Source: an uncultured Sphingomonadaceae bacterium
Lineage (GTDB): Bacteria > Pseudomonadota > Alphaproteobacteria > Sphingomonadales > Sphingomonadaceae
Length of the DNA stretch: 64,000 bases
NCBI GenBank assembly: GCA_947493195.1
Contig: CANLQG010000004.1
Span: forward strand, 321,221-385,220
Direction of reading: 5' to 3'
How positions within the stretch are numbered: position 1 is the stretch's first letter; every line of letters begins with the position of its first letter. The translations under genes were made by a program, and so were the position numbers. The notes under the pieces are model-generated. The model was not told where the DNA came from. It was given only the letters and a program-made list of their open reading frames with translations, and did not search any database. This document shows, one piece after another, positions 45,701 through 52,836 of this stretch.

Positions 45701-48700
45701 GACCGCCATAGGTCAATACGGTACCGCGAGCGGCAATAGCGCGGTGGCCATCGGCACAGCCACGCAGGCAACGGGTAACGACAGCTTCGCTGGCGGAACC
45801 GATGCCGTGGCCTCCGGCATCTCCTCGCTGGCATTGGGCACCAGTGCCGACGCAACCGCTGACCAAGCGATTGCCATCGGCCTGAACGCCAATGCCTCCT
45901 CTGCCGGGAACGTGGCAGTCGGGTCCGGCTCGACTTCGACTGGCTCCAACGGAACCGCAGTGGGTAACGGCGCGCAGGCGACCGGGAGCAACGGTACGGC
46001 AGTAGGTCGAAATGCGCAGGCATCGAACAGCTTCACCACTTCGGTGGGCAGCAATACGGTCGCCAGCGGGTTCAACTCTTCTGCATTCGGTGACGATGCC
46101 GACGCGACCGGTGCGAACTCGGTTGCGCTTGGTGCCGATGCGCAGGCGACCGGCGATCGTTCGACCGCAAGCGGCCAGTCGGCCGATGCGACCGGGCTGG
46201 CGTCGACAGCCACGGGTAACAACGCCCAGGCGAGCGGAGACCAGTCCACGGCAACCGGCGCAGACGCCAATGCCAGCGGAGCAAACTCGACGGCCAACGG
46301 TGCCTTCGCCGATGCCTCGGGAGACAACTCGGTTGCTTCGGGCATCAACTCCGAAGCATCCGGCCTCGATGCGGTGGCAGTGGGTAACAACGCCCTTGCC
46401 AGCGACACGGTTTCGACCGCCATCGGCACCGGCGCCTCGGCTACCGCGGAAGGCGCATCGGCGCTTGGCTCGGGCAATACCGCTTCGGGCTTCCGCAGCA
46501 CGGCCGTGGGTATCAACAACAGCGCAACGGGCAGTGATGCGACCGCACTTGGCAGCTTCAGCAATGCAAGCGGCGAACGCGGGATCGCAATTGGCACAGC
46601 GTCCACCGCCTCCGGCAACTTCTCGACGGCAATCGGCGATTTTGCCAATGCGGCCGGTGAGCAGTCCCAGGCTATCGGTCAGGGCTCGAGCGCTTCGGGG
46701 GTCCGTTCCAATGCGATCGGCCAGACGGCCAACGCCTCCGGACTTGACGCTATCGCCTATGGCACGGGCGCAACCGCATCGGACGAAGATGCGGTGGCCT
46801 TGGGTCAGGGTGCCCAATCGACCGGCTTCCACTCCACCTCGGTTGGTGCGGAATCCGAAGCGACCGGTGCGGGCGACACCGCCCTTGGCTGGCAGGCTTC
46901 TGCTACCGGGGGTCAGGCAACGGCCACGGGTCGCCAGGCTTCGGCCAGTGGTTTCCAGTCGAGCGCTTACGGCCAGTCGGCCGATGCCTCGGGCGCTCAG
47001 TCGACCGCAACGGGCTTCGCCTCCTCCGCCAGCGGCGTGGGTTCGACAGCCAACGGCACGGGCGCAGCTTCTTCGGGAGCCAACTCGGTAGCGGTGGGTA
47101 TCAACTCCAGCGCCACCGAGAGCGGTGCCATTGCCATGGGTAATGGCGCTCAGGCCATCAGCGAACAGGCCGTTGCTATCGGTGAAGGCGCCATCGCCAG
47201 CGGGTCGACCGCTGTGGGTGGCGGAGCCCAGGCGACAGCTGCCGACACGGCGGCCTTCGGCCAGAACGCTGCTGCCACGGCAGCCAGCGCCACGGCCCTG
47301 GGTGAGAACTCGACCGCCAGCGGCGAGGACTCGACGGCTGTGGGTGAAAATGCCCTTGCCTCGGCTGAAGACACCACGGCCGTCGGCCAGGGTGCGACAG
47401 CCAACTTCGAAGGTGCCACGGCTGTTGGTTCGGGCGCACTCGCATCCGAACACAATGCGACTGCCGTGGGTATCGACTCGCAAGCACTGGAAGACGGAGC
47501 GGTGGCCCTTGGCGACGCTGCGGTTGCATCGCTGGAATACTCGACTGCGGTCGGCTCCAGCGCTTCGGCACAGGGCGCCAACTCCACGGCGATCGGTCGC
47601 AACGCCGATGCCCGCACCGATCTTGCCACGGCAGTCGGCGTGAACTCGGTCGCTACTGGCATCGGCACAGCCTCGCTGGGTTCGGAAGCCTTCGCCCGCG
47701 GCACACTGTCGACAGCTGTCGGCGGCAATTCGCAGGCGACGGTGGACGGCACCACGGCGCTGGGCGGCGGCTCTGCAGCCACGGCCAATGACGCCACCGC
47801 AATCGGCATCGGTGCAGCGGCCTCGGGCGCAAGCTCGCTGGCGGCAGCGGACGGTGCGGTTGCATCGGGTCTCGACTCGGTTGCTCTTGGCCGCGATGCA
47901 GTAGCGAGCGACGAAGACGCAGTCGCCATCGGCCAGACGGCGGTGGCCAGCGGCTTCCACTCCACTTCGGTGGGTGCGGAATCGCAGGCGACCGGCGCGG
48001 GCGATACGGCTCTCGGCTGGCAGGCCTCTGCCAGCGGCGGCCAGTCGACGGCAACGGGTCGCCAGGCTTCGGCCAGCGGCTTCCAGTCGAGCGCCTACGG
48101 CCAGAGTTCTTCTGCCTCTGGAGACCAGAGCCTCGCGGCAGGGTTCAATTCGAATGCCTCCGGTGATCTGTCGGTCGCTCTTGGCAACGGAACCCAGGCA
48201 ACCGGACCCGAGAATATCGCTATCGGCAACAACTCCAGTTCGACCGGAAACGCATCGACTGCAGTTGGTGTGGCGACGACAGCCTCTGGGACACGCTCAT
48301 CGTCCTTCGGTTATGTCTCCACCGCCAGCGGCTTCCGAGCTGTCTCGATTGGTGACTTCACCGTGGCATCGGGAAATACCTCGACTGCGATCGGACAGCA
48401 AAGCGTCGCTTCTGCCAGCTTCTCGACCGTGGTGGGTGCTTTCTCCACCGCATCGGGCAACAACAGCTTCGCGGGCGGTCTGTCCGCGAATGCCTCGGGC
48501 CTCGACGCGGTTGCCATCGGCACTGGTGCAACTGCCAGTGACGAGGACGCCCTGGCTCTCGGCCAAGGTGCCCAGTCGACCGGCTTCCACTCTACCTCGG
48601 TAGGTGCGGAATCGATTGCCTCGGCGGCGGGTGACACGGCTCTTGGCTGGCAGGCAGCTGCCACCGGAGGCCAGTCTACCGCAACGGGTCGCCAGGCTTC

Positions 48701-49592
48701 GGCCAGCGGCTTCCAGTCGAGCGCCTACGGCCAGTCGGCAATGGCTATCGGCAACCAGTCGATTGCCCTTGGCTTCAACGCCCAAGCAACTGACGAGGAC
48801 GCTGTCTCGATCGGCGAATCGGCAATGGCCGGCTTCCACGCAACTGCCCTTGGCGGTGAAGCGGTAGCTACCGGTGCCGGTGCAACTGGCCTCGGCTGGC
48901 AGTCCGCTGCCACCGGCAACCAGTCGACCGCCGTCGGTCGCCAGGCAGTCGCCAGCGGCGTCCAGGCAACCGCCATCGGCCAGAGCGCAACGGCAGCCTT
49001 CGATGGCTCCACCGCACTGGGCGTGGGCGCCACCACGACCGCAGCCAACCAGGTCGCCCTTGGCGGCATGGGCAGCGCGGTTCGCATCGGTGACATCGCC
49101 GCCAGCACGGCCGCACAGCTCAACGCTGGCGAGGTGATGACGGTGGATGCCAACGGGGTCGTCGGTGTCGATCCGACTGTCCGCCAGGACATCGCGTCCA
49201 ACACGGCGGCGATCGCGGTTAACGCCAACAACATCGCCGTGAACTCCGGCCTGATCGGCATGAACACCGCCAACATCGCGTCGAACGCCTCGGCAATCGC
49301 GACGCTGCAGGGTCAGACCACCACCCTCTTCGATCTCACCGCCCAGAATGCCCGGGGCGTGCGGGAAGCGAACGAAGGTGTCGCCATGGCGCTGTCGATG
49401 GAATCGCCGGTGCTCATGCCCACCGACAGCTTCGGCATCGCCGGTGGCTTCGGCTACTACAACGACCGTGTCGCGGGTTCGGCAAGCTTCGCCGCCCGCA
49501 TCAGCGACAATGCGGCCTTCACCGGCGGCGTCGGCATCGGCTTCGACGAAGGTGAAGTCGGCGCCCGCGCCGGGTTCCAGGTCACCTGGTAA
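39777..49592 (+). CDS. Giant trimeric autotransporter adhesin (YadA-like head repeats)
   Basis: A 3271-residue type Vc secretion protein, expected to trimerise on the outer membrane and mediate attachment or aggregation. ATG 39777 follows CAGGAGG with five-base spacing. Signal peptide about 1-39 (ends TASA). A first short head (about 74-178) is followed by a YadA neck, RRITNVADGINAQDAVTVNQ (from 181). Then about 2900 residues of 14-residue head repeats of the form AxAxGxxSxAxGxxA follow. The C-terminal part has AVRIGDIAASTAAQLN near 3100, a short coiled-coil stalk with Asn-rich repeats (TAAIAVNANNIAV) and a YadA membrane anchor of about 70 residues ending in VTW. Only two Cys (42, 73); I find no Lys after residue 11. 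Single gene between a long leader and a terminator. Confidence 0.95.
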   Translation: MRNSEPKTFGKMTTMALGASGLAIATVAMVGATSGTASAEECLLDNDGTPGATAGDTTGGATSDNTTTSNLACGENATANGNRATAIGPGATADGIFNVAVGSASVVNGSVNSTAMGDAARVSNSSSAVAIGADTGVTDAPRGTALGQGAQVTASGAVALGQGSFATESNTVSVGTTFSQRRITNVADGINAQDAVTVNQLNAAVAGASDPYLEVESTGAPADASAPGAIAIGGGAQATSENAVAIGEGAIASGSTAVGGGAQATGTDSAAFGDNAIASGDSSSALGENSSATFENSTAVGESANAASDDTTAVGQGSYAFGDGSTAVGFEANVNGANSVAVGNLTSVNGLDSVAVGSNADARSSNATAIGHDAAADGFGTFAGGENALAIREGATAVGNQSLAFGENASAYGSNARAESAGASAFGNDALADDIDTTALGQGTFADGEGATAVGHGAQANGENAVAVGDVATATGADTTAVGANADARSANSTAIGHDAAADGIGAFAGGENALAIRDGATSVGNQSLAFGENASAFGSGARAESEGASAFGNAALADDIDTTALGQGTFADGEGATAVGHGAQANGENATALGDIATATGADTTAVGANADARSANSTAIGHDAAADGIGAFAGGENALAIRDGATSVGNQSLAFGENASAFGSGARAESEGASAFGNGAQADDINSTAVGQGSFADGENSFAGGAGATTTADNATALGTGASVTGLNGTATGADASASGASSAAYGDGASAEGDSSVAVGDSSSATGEEAIAIGNGSSATGVLGIAMGGDNSGDGIGATASGDGSMALGAEANSSGFISTAVGINSEASGFESTALGGFSTASGDFSTATGIGSQATGFASNAYGGGSSASGQFTVAVGNLSNAAGDSATAVGNGSQATGQLSSAFGNQSTATGDFTVASGFGANAAGDFSTSVGVGAQATGTASSAFGNSANATAFNATATGNGANASGDNSTATGQGANASGANATATGQFAQATGQLSTATGSLANATGDNSVANGVFADASGQNATAVGFGAGASGDFGSSFGTNANAAGGGSAAFGAGAQGLGQESVAVGGSASAASDGSVAVGGSSSASNFQAIAVGQLANASGNGSVAVGSDTDATGTNASAFGNDAQAGADNATASGAFANASGTGSTANGVGSSASGENSVAVGINASASQSGAVAMGNGAQATSEQAVAIGEGAIASGSTAVGGGAQATGADSAAFGQNAIASGDGSSALGENTIATGINSTAVGESASAATDEATAVGQGSVANGIAATSVGFSAAANGDSATAVGDVATATGADSTAIGANADARSANSTAVGHDAAADGFGAFAGGENALAIRDGATSVGNQSLAFGENASAFGSNARAESAGATAIGNNALADDIDTTAVGQSAFADGEGATAVGNGARADGESSLAVGDVATATGADSTAIGANADARSANSTAVGHDAAADGFGAFAGGENALAIRDGATSIGNQSLAFGENASAYGSGARAENAGATAIGTNALADDFSGVAVGENALADNVASIAIGLDSSSTADNAIAAGNSASASGLDSVAIGRDADASDEDAVAIGQSAIASGFHSTVVGAEAEATGAGDTALGWQASATGGQATATGRQASASGFQSSAYGQSSDASGGQSVAIGINSAASADSAIAMGEGAGATTEGSIAIGGDIDGGGVGAQATGQFTTALGAEAVASGDASSALGSGSLASGLGSTATGNVAQATGDFSVANGLLSDASGVGSVAVGSQAAASADLAIAVGLNSDASGNGAVANGAFAVASGDGTVATGRNADATGLDAVAVGRDAQATDEDSVAVGQSANASGFHSTVVGAEAEATGAGDTALGWQASATGGQATATGRQASASGFQSSAYGQSSNASGSQSVAVGFGTDATGNLSVAMGNGAQATGNENIAIGNNTNSSGNASTAVGVANTSSGTRSSAFGYVASATGDSSLSMGDFTTASGVESTAIGQYGTASGNSAVAIGTATQATGNDSFAGGTDAVASGISSLALGTSADATADQAIAIGLNANASSAGNVAVGSGSTSTGSNGTAVGNGAQATGSNGTAVGRNAQASNSFTTSVGSNTVASGFNSSAFGDDADATGANSVALGADAQATGDRSTASGQSADATGLASTATGNNAQASGDQSTATGADANASGANSTANGAFADASGDNSVASGINSEASGLDAVAVGNNALASDTVSTAIGTGASATAEGASALGSGNTASGFRSTAVGINNSATGSDATALGSFSNASGERGIAIGTASTASGNFSTAIGDFANAAGEQSQAIGQGSSASGVRSNAIGQTANASGLDAIAYGTGATASDEDAVALGQGAQSTGFHSTSVGAESEATGAGDTALGWQASATGGQATATGRQASASGFQSSAYGQSADASGAQSTATGFASSASGVGSTANGTGAASSGANSVAVGINSSATESGAIAMGNGAQAISEQAVAIGEGAIASGSTAVGGGAQATAADTAAFGQNAAATAASATALGENSTASGEDSTAVGENALASAEDTTAVGQGATANFEGATAVGSGALASEHNATAVGIDSQALEDGAVALGDAAVASLEYSTAVGSSASAQGANSTAIGRNADARTDLATAVGVNSVATGIGTASLGSEAFARGTLSTAVGGNSQATVDGTTALGGGSAATANDATAIGIGAAASGASSLAAADGAVASGLDSVALGRDAVASDEDAVAIGQTAVASGFHSTSVGAESQATGAGDTALGWQASASGGQSTATGRQASASGFQSSAYGQSSSASGDQSLAAGFNSNASGDLSVALGNGTQATGPENIAIGNNSSSTGNASTAVGVATTASGTRSSSFGYVSTASGFRAVSIGDFTVASGNTSTAIGQQSVASASFSTVVGAFSTASGNNSFAGGLSANASGLDAVAIGTGATASDEDALALGQGAQSTGFHSTSVGAESIASAAGDTALGWQAAATGGQSTATGRQASASGFQSSAYGQSAMAIGNQSIALGFNAQATDEDAVSIGESAMAGFHATALGGEAVATGAGATGLGWQSAATGNQSTAVGRQAVASGVQATAIGQSATAAFDGSTALGVGATTTAANQVALGGMGSAVRIGDIAASTAAQLNAGEVMTVDANGVVGVDPTVRQDIASNTAAIAVNANNIAVNSGLIGMNTANIASNASAIATLQGQTTTLFDLTAQNARGVREANEGVAMALSMESPVLMPTDSFGIAGGFGYYNDRVAGSASFAARISDNAAFTGGVGIGFDEGEVGARAGFQVTW
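40851..41984 (+). repeat. Three tandem 378-bp repeats inside the adhesin gene
   Basis: Units begin at 40851, 41229 and 41607, exactly 378 bp apart (126 residues, nine 14-residue turns). Each starts with NADARS and runs through GHDAAADG, FAGGENALAIR, GNQSLAFGENASA and ADDID or ADDIN. The first two are alike to the end; the third departs after about 41810. Confidence 0.85.
43722..44477 (+). repeat. Two further 378-bp repeats inside the adhesin gene
   Basis: Units begin at 43722 and 44100, again exactly 378 bp apart and of the same NADARS-to-ADDID type as the array at 40851. The second departs after about 44320. The two arrays are separated by about 1.7 kb of other head repeats. Confidence 0.83.
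44529..48992 (+). repeat. Six dispersed copies of a Trp-containing 56-residue cassette in the adhesin gene
   Basis: A 168-bp cassette recurs at 44529-44696, 45264-45431, 46818-46985, 47946-48113, 48576-48743 and, more diverged, 48825-48992. It spans four 14-residue turns with GFHST, then TALGWQ, then ATGRQA, then GFQSSAYGQS. The Trp falls at residues 1609, 1854, 2372, 2748, 2958 and 3041. Apart from the final residue I see no other Trp in the protein. Confidence 0.85.
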
Positions 49593-49633
49593 CCAGATCC
49601 GGCCAGACGCCGGACAGCCCCGGAAGGGACAGG

Positions 49634-49662
49634 AAGGGCGGCTCGCAGGGGCCGCCCTTTTT
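49634..49662 (+). terminator. Rho-independent terminator after the adhesin gene
   Basis: A perfect 9-bp stem, AAGGGCGGC (49634-49642) with GCCGCCCTT (49651-49659), runs into five T. It lies 42 bp after the adhesin stop. Confidence 0.9.
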
Positions 49663-49785
49663 CGTGGGGGCGATCCCCTTTGTGGCCAATGGAGGCAAGA
49701 TACTGGTGGAAATCGTTGAACGAATCCGTGAGTAGGGCGCTTCACACCAAAGCGTGCCACCGACACCACGAAAGGATGCAGCCCC

Positions 49786-50892
49786 ATGAAAACCCGCGCC
49801 GCCGTCGCCTTCGAGGCCAAGAAGCCGCTCGAGATCGTAGAACTCGACCTCGAAGGTCCGAAGGAGGGCGAGGTGCTGGTGGAGATCATGGCGACCGGCA
49901 TCTGCCACACAGACGCCTATACGCTCGACGGGTTGGACAGCGAGGGCATCTTCCCCTCGATCCTGGGCCACGAAGGCGCAGGCATCGTGCGCGAGGTCGG
50001 CCCCGGCGTGACCAGCGTGAAGCCCGACGATCACGTGATCCCGCTCTACACGCCGGAATGCCGCCAGTGCAAAATGTGCCTGTCGGGAAAGACCAACCTG
50101 TGCAGCGCGATCCGCGAAACGCAGGGCAAGGGCCTGATGCCGGACGGCACCAGCCGTTTCAGCTACAAGGGCGAGACCATCTATCACTACATGGGCTGCT
50201 CCACCTTCTCGAACTTCACGGTGCTGCCCGAGATCGCGGTTGCCAAGATCCGGACGGACGCACCGTTCGAGACGAGTTGCTACATCGGCTGCGGCGTCAC
50301 CACCGGTGTGGGGGCCGTCACCAACACCGCCAAGGTGCAGCCGGGTGACAACGTGGTGGTCTTCGGTCTCGGCGGGATTGGCCTGAACGTGATCCAGGGC
50401 GCGAAGATGGCGGGGGCAGACCGCATCGTCGGCGTGGACATCAACAATTCCAAGAAGGAATGGGGCGAGAAGTTCGGCATGACCGACTTCGTCAATCCGA
50501 AGGAAACCGGCGACATCGTCGCGCACCTGGTCGAAATGTTGGATGGCGGAGCGGACTACAGCTTCGACTGCACCGGCAATACCGACGTAATGCGCCAGGC
50601 GCTGGAATGCTGCCACAAGGGCTGGGGCACCTCCATCATCATCGGTGTGGCCGAAGCGGGCAAGGAGATCGCCACACGCCCCTTCCAGCTGGTAACGGGC
50701 CGCAACTGGCGCGGAACCGCGTTCGGGGGTGCCAAGGGGCGCACGGACGTTCCCAAGATCGTCGACTGGTACATGAACGGCAAGATTGCCATCGACCCGA
50801 TGATCACGCACACGCTGACGCTGGAAGAGATCAACAAGGGCTTCGATCTGATGCACTCTGGCGAGAGCATTCGCAGCGTCGTGGTCTACTAA
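49786..50892 (+). CDS. frmA: S-(hydroxymethyl)glutathione dehydrogenase (class III alcohol dehydrogenase)
   Basis: A 368-residue zinc dehydrogenase that oxidises the glutathione-formaldehyde adduct to S-formylglutathione with NAD. Catalytic zinc ligands are Cys40 (GICHTD) and His62 (GHEGAG), with Glu63 beside it; structural zinc is held by Cys92, 95, 98 and 106 (ECRQCKMC and TNLC). The NAD fold has [20 protein letters not shown] and [11 protein letters not shown] are class III features. It heads the cluster frmA, VOC protein, fghA. Confidence 0.96.
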   Translation: MKTRAAVAFEAKKPLEIVELDLEGPKEGEVLVEIMATGICHTDAYTLDGLDSEGIFPSILGHEGAGIVREVGPGVTSVKPDDHVIPLYTPECRQCKMCLSGKTNLCSAIRETQGKGLMPDGTSRFSYKGETIYHYMGCSTFSNFTVLPEIAVAKIRTDAPFETSCYIGCGVTTGVGAVTNTAKVQPGDNVVVFGLGGIGLNVIQGAKMAGADRIVGVDINNSKKEWGEKFGMTDFVNPKETGDIVAHLVEMLDGGADYSFDCTGNTDVMRQALECCHKGWGTSIIIGVAEAGKEIATRPFQLVTGRNWRGTAFGGAKGRTDVPKIVDWYMNGKIAIDPMITHTLTLEEINKGFDLMHSGESIRSVVVY

Positions 50893-50982
50893 GCCTGCGC
50901 GCTACACGAATTCACTTGTTCGCAATGCCGCGCGTTCTGGCTAAGTGCCATCACACACCGGCAAAAAGGGAAGGAAGATACG

Positions 50983-51366
50983 ATGTTCAGCCATATGGTA
51001 GTCGGCTCCAACGATCTGGAGAAATCGAAGACATTCTACGATGCCCTGTTCACTGTCATGGGCGCGAAGGAAGGCATCCTCGATGGCAAGGGACGCCTGG
51101 TTTACATGCACGATAACGCCGTGTTCCTCGTCACTACGCCACTCGACGGGAACCCCGCGACCTGTGCCAACGGCGCGACCGTGGGGTTTGGGATGACATC
51201 GACCGAACAGGCCGACGGGTGGCACGATGCCGGCGTCCAGGCCGGTGGCACCAGCATCGAGGATCCGCCGGGCTGGCGCACCAACGATTTCGGCCGGCTC
51301 TACCTTGCCTACCTGCGCGATCCCGATGGCAACAAGCTGTGCGCGCTGCACCGCGAGGCTCGCTGA
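50983..51366 (+). CDS. VOC (glyoxalase/bleomycin-resistance fold) protein
   Basis: A 127-residue protein with two beta-alpha-beta-beta-beta modules: FSHMVVGSNDLEKSKTFYDALF and the ending LYLAYLRDPDGNKLCALH, with a metal-ligand-like His at residue 4 and a Glu lost or replaced in the second half (LCALH). Function unknown; such genes commonly lie between frmA and fghA in sphingomonads, so it may act on a glutathione adduct. Its stop overlaps the fghA start by one base (TGATG). Confidence 0.85.
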   Translation: MFSHMVVGSNDLEKSKTFYDALFTVMGAKEGILDGKGRLVYMHDNAVFLVTTPLDGNPATCANGATVGFGMTSTEQADGWHDAGVQAGGTSIEDPPGWRTNDFGRLYLAYLRDPDGNKLCALHREAR

Positions 51367-52205
51367 TGGCCATAGAAACCGTAAGTGAGACAAAGTGCTT
51401 CGGTGGCAGCCAGGGCGTGTACAGGCATGCCAGCGCTGCCACCGGCACCGACATGACATTCCAGGTGTTCATCCCCGAACATCGCGAAGGCGAGAAGCTG
51501 CCCGTGCTCTGGTGGCTGTCGGGCCTTACCTGCACGCACGAAAACGCGATGATCAAATGCCACTACCACCAGGCCTGCGCCGAGCACGGCGTGATTCTGG
51601 TCGGGCCGGATACGTCCCCTCGGGGAGAGGGCGTGCCCAACGACGAGGCCTACGATTTCGGCCAGGGCGCGGGCTTCTATGTCGATGCCACGCAGGATCC
51701 CTGGGCGCAGCATTTCCAGATGCGTCGCTATGTCGAGGAAGAGTTGCCCGCGCTGGTGGCCGATGCCTTTCCGGTCGACATGGAGCGGCAGGCCATTTCC
51801 GGCCATTCGATGGGCGGGCACGGCGCGCTTACTGTTTCGCTTCGCAACCCGGGCCGGTTCCGTTCGACCAGTGCGTTTGCTCCTATCGTTAGCCCGCTGA
51901 ACTGTCCGTGGGGCGAAAAGGCGCTGACCGGCTACCTGGGTGACGACCGGGATGCCTGGCGCAAATACGACGCCTGCGCCCTGATCGAGGATGGCGCGCG
52001 GATCGACAACCTGCTGGTGGACCAGGGCCGGGCGGACGATTACCTCGATGACGAGTTGAAGACCTGGCTGCTGGAAGATGCGGTACGCGAGGCCGGGATG
52101 GAGGCGACGATCCGCCTCCATGAAGGGTACGACCATTCATATTTCTTCGTATCCACCTTCATCGCAGAACATGTTGCCTGGCACGCGGAAAAGCTGAAGG
52201 CATGA
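51366..52205 (+). CDS. fghA: S-formylglutathione hydrolase
   Basis: A 279-residue esterase-D type alpha/beta hydrolase that splits S-formylglutathione to formate and glutathione, completing formaldehyde detoxification. The nucleophile is Ser148 in SGHSMGGHGAL; PVLWWLSGLTCTHENAM carries the oxyanion region and HEGYDHSYFF the catalytic His near 257. ATG 51366 overlaps the VOC gene stop by one base, so translation is coupled. Length and motifs are standard for the family. Confidence 0.95.
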   Translation: MAIETVSETKCFGGSQGVYRHASAATGTDMTFQVFIPEHREGEKLPVLWWLSGLTCTHENAMIKCHYHQACAEHGVILVGPDTSPRGEGVPNDEAYDFGQGAGFYVDATQDPWAQHFQMRRYVEEELPALVADAFPVDMERQAISGHSMGGHGALTVSLRNPGRFRSTSAFAPIVSPLNCPWGEKALTGYLGDDRDAWRKYDACALIEDGARIDNLLVDQGRADDYLDDELKTWLLEDAVREAGMEATIRLHEGYDHSYFFVSTFIAEHVAWHAEKLKA

Positions 52206-52288
52206 GCGGCACGTTGCCTTCGTGCAACAATTTGGCAGCACCTGGTGTGATACAGGGAACCCCTTCCTTCGTCTGGCGCTAGTTCATC

Positions 52289-52783
52289 ATGGATGCGACG
52301 ATTTCAGCACTGTTGCCAATGACGCTGCTCGACAGTCTCGCCGCCATGCCGATGGGTGCCGTTGCCCTTCCTGCCCTGATTGCCACCGTCACTGCGTCAC
52401 TCGTTGCCATGTCGGTGCCCGGTGCTGTCAACACGATGTCGTTCCTGAGCGGGCTGGTGCTGGGCCTCACCGGCGTGCTGGTGGTGGTAGTGGGCTGCGC
52501 GGTGGGCAGCCACCTGCTGTTCCTGGTCACCCGCCGCTGGCTGGCAGAGCGGATGCGCCGCCGGTTTGGTTCGCGACTGGACGGCGTGCAGGAACACCTC
52601 GCCCGGCGCGGCCCGCTGTACGTGGTCGGCGCAAGACTGGGCGGGGTGCCGCATGTGATCGTTACCGCCGGATGCGCCGCCACTCCGATTACCGGGCGAG
52701 CCTTCCTGGGTGCCAGCATGCTTGGCATGCTGCCGGCCATCGTGCTTTCCGCCCTTGCAGGGTCCGGCATCGCTGCGATCTAG
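52289..52783 (+). CDS. Small VTT/DedA-like membrane protein
   Basis: A 164-residue inner-membrane protein with about four hydrophobic segments (25-48, 52-78, 115-130, 140-162). The stretch RRFGSRLDGVQEHLARRGPLY followed by ARLGGVPHVIVTAGCAATPI and FLGASMLGMLPA matches the C-terminal half of the VTT domain seen in TVP38/TMEM64 and DedA proteins, some of which are lipid scramblases or flippases. It is shorter than most members. Function here unknown. It follows fghA by 83 bp. Confidence 0.75.
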   Translation: MDATISALLPMTLLDSLAAMPMGAVALPALIATVTASLVAMSVPGAVNTMSFLSGLVLGLTGVLVVVVGCAVGSHLLFLVTRRWLAERMRRRFGSRLDGVQEHLARRGPLYVVGARLGGVPHVIVTAGCAATPITGRAFLGASMLGMLPAIVLSALAGSGIAAI

Positions 52784-52836
52784 TCTGGGCTTCGCTATCT
52801 AGCTGCCCTTAAGGACAATATTTACCGGGCGCACCT

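Noticed and set aside
42618..47960. Minus-strand frames of 641 and 1005 codons under the adhesin
   Set aside because: The repeats of the adhesin keep the opposite frame open. The translations are degenerate copies of one short period with no start signal, and the sense protein has a full autotransporter architecture.
39777..49592. Possible CRISPR or satellite array because of the dense short periodicity
   Set aside because: The period is 42 bp, always in frame, and varies at codon third positions; it encodes the head repeats and has no unique spacers.
52256..52284. EcfG-like GGAAC box ahead of the VTT-domain gene
   Set aside because: The next GTT-containing box is 20 bases away, outside the allowed 16-17 spacing.
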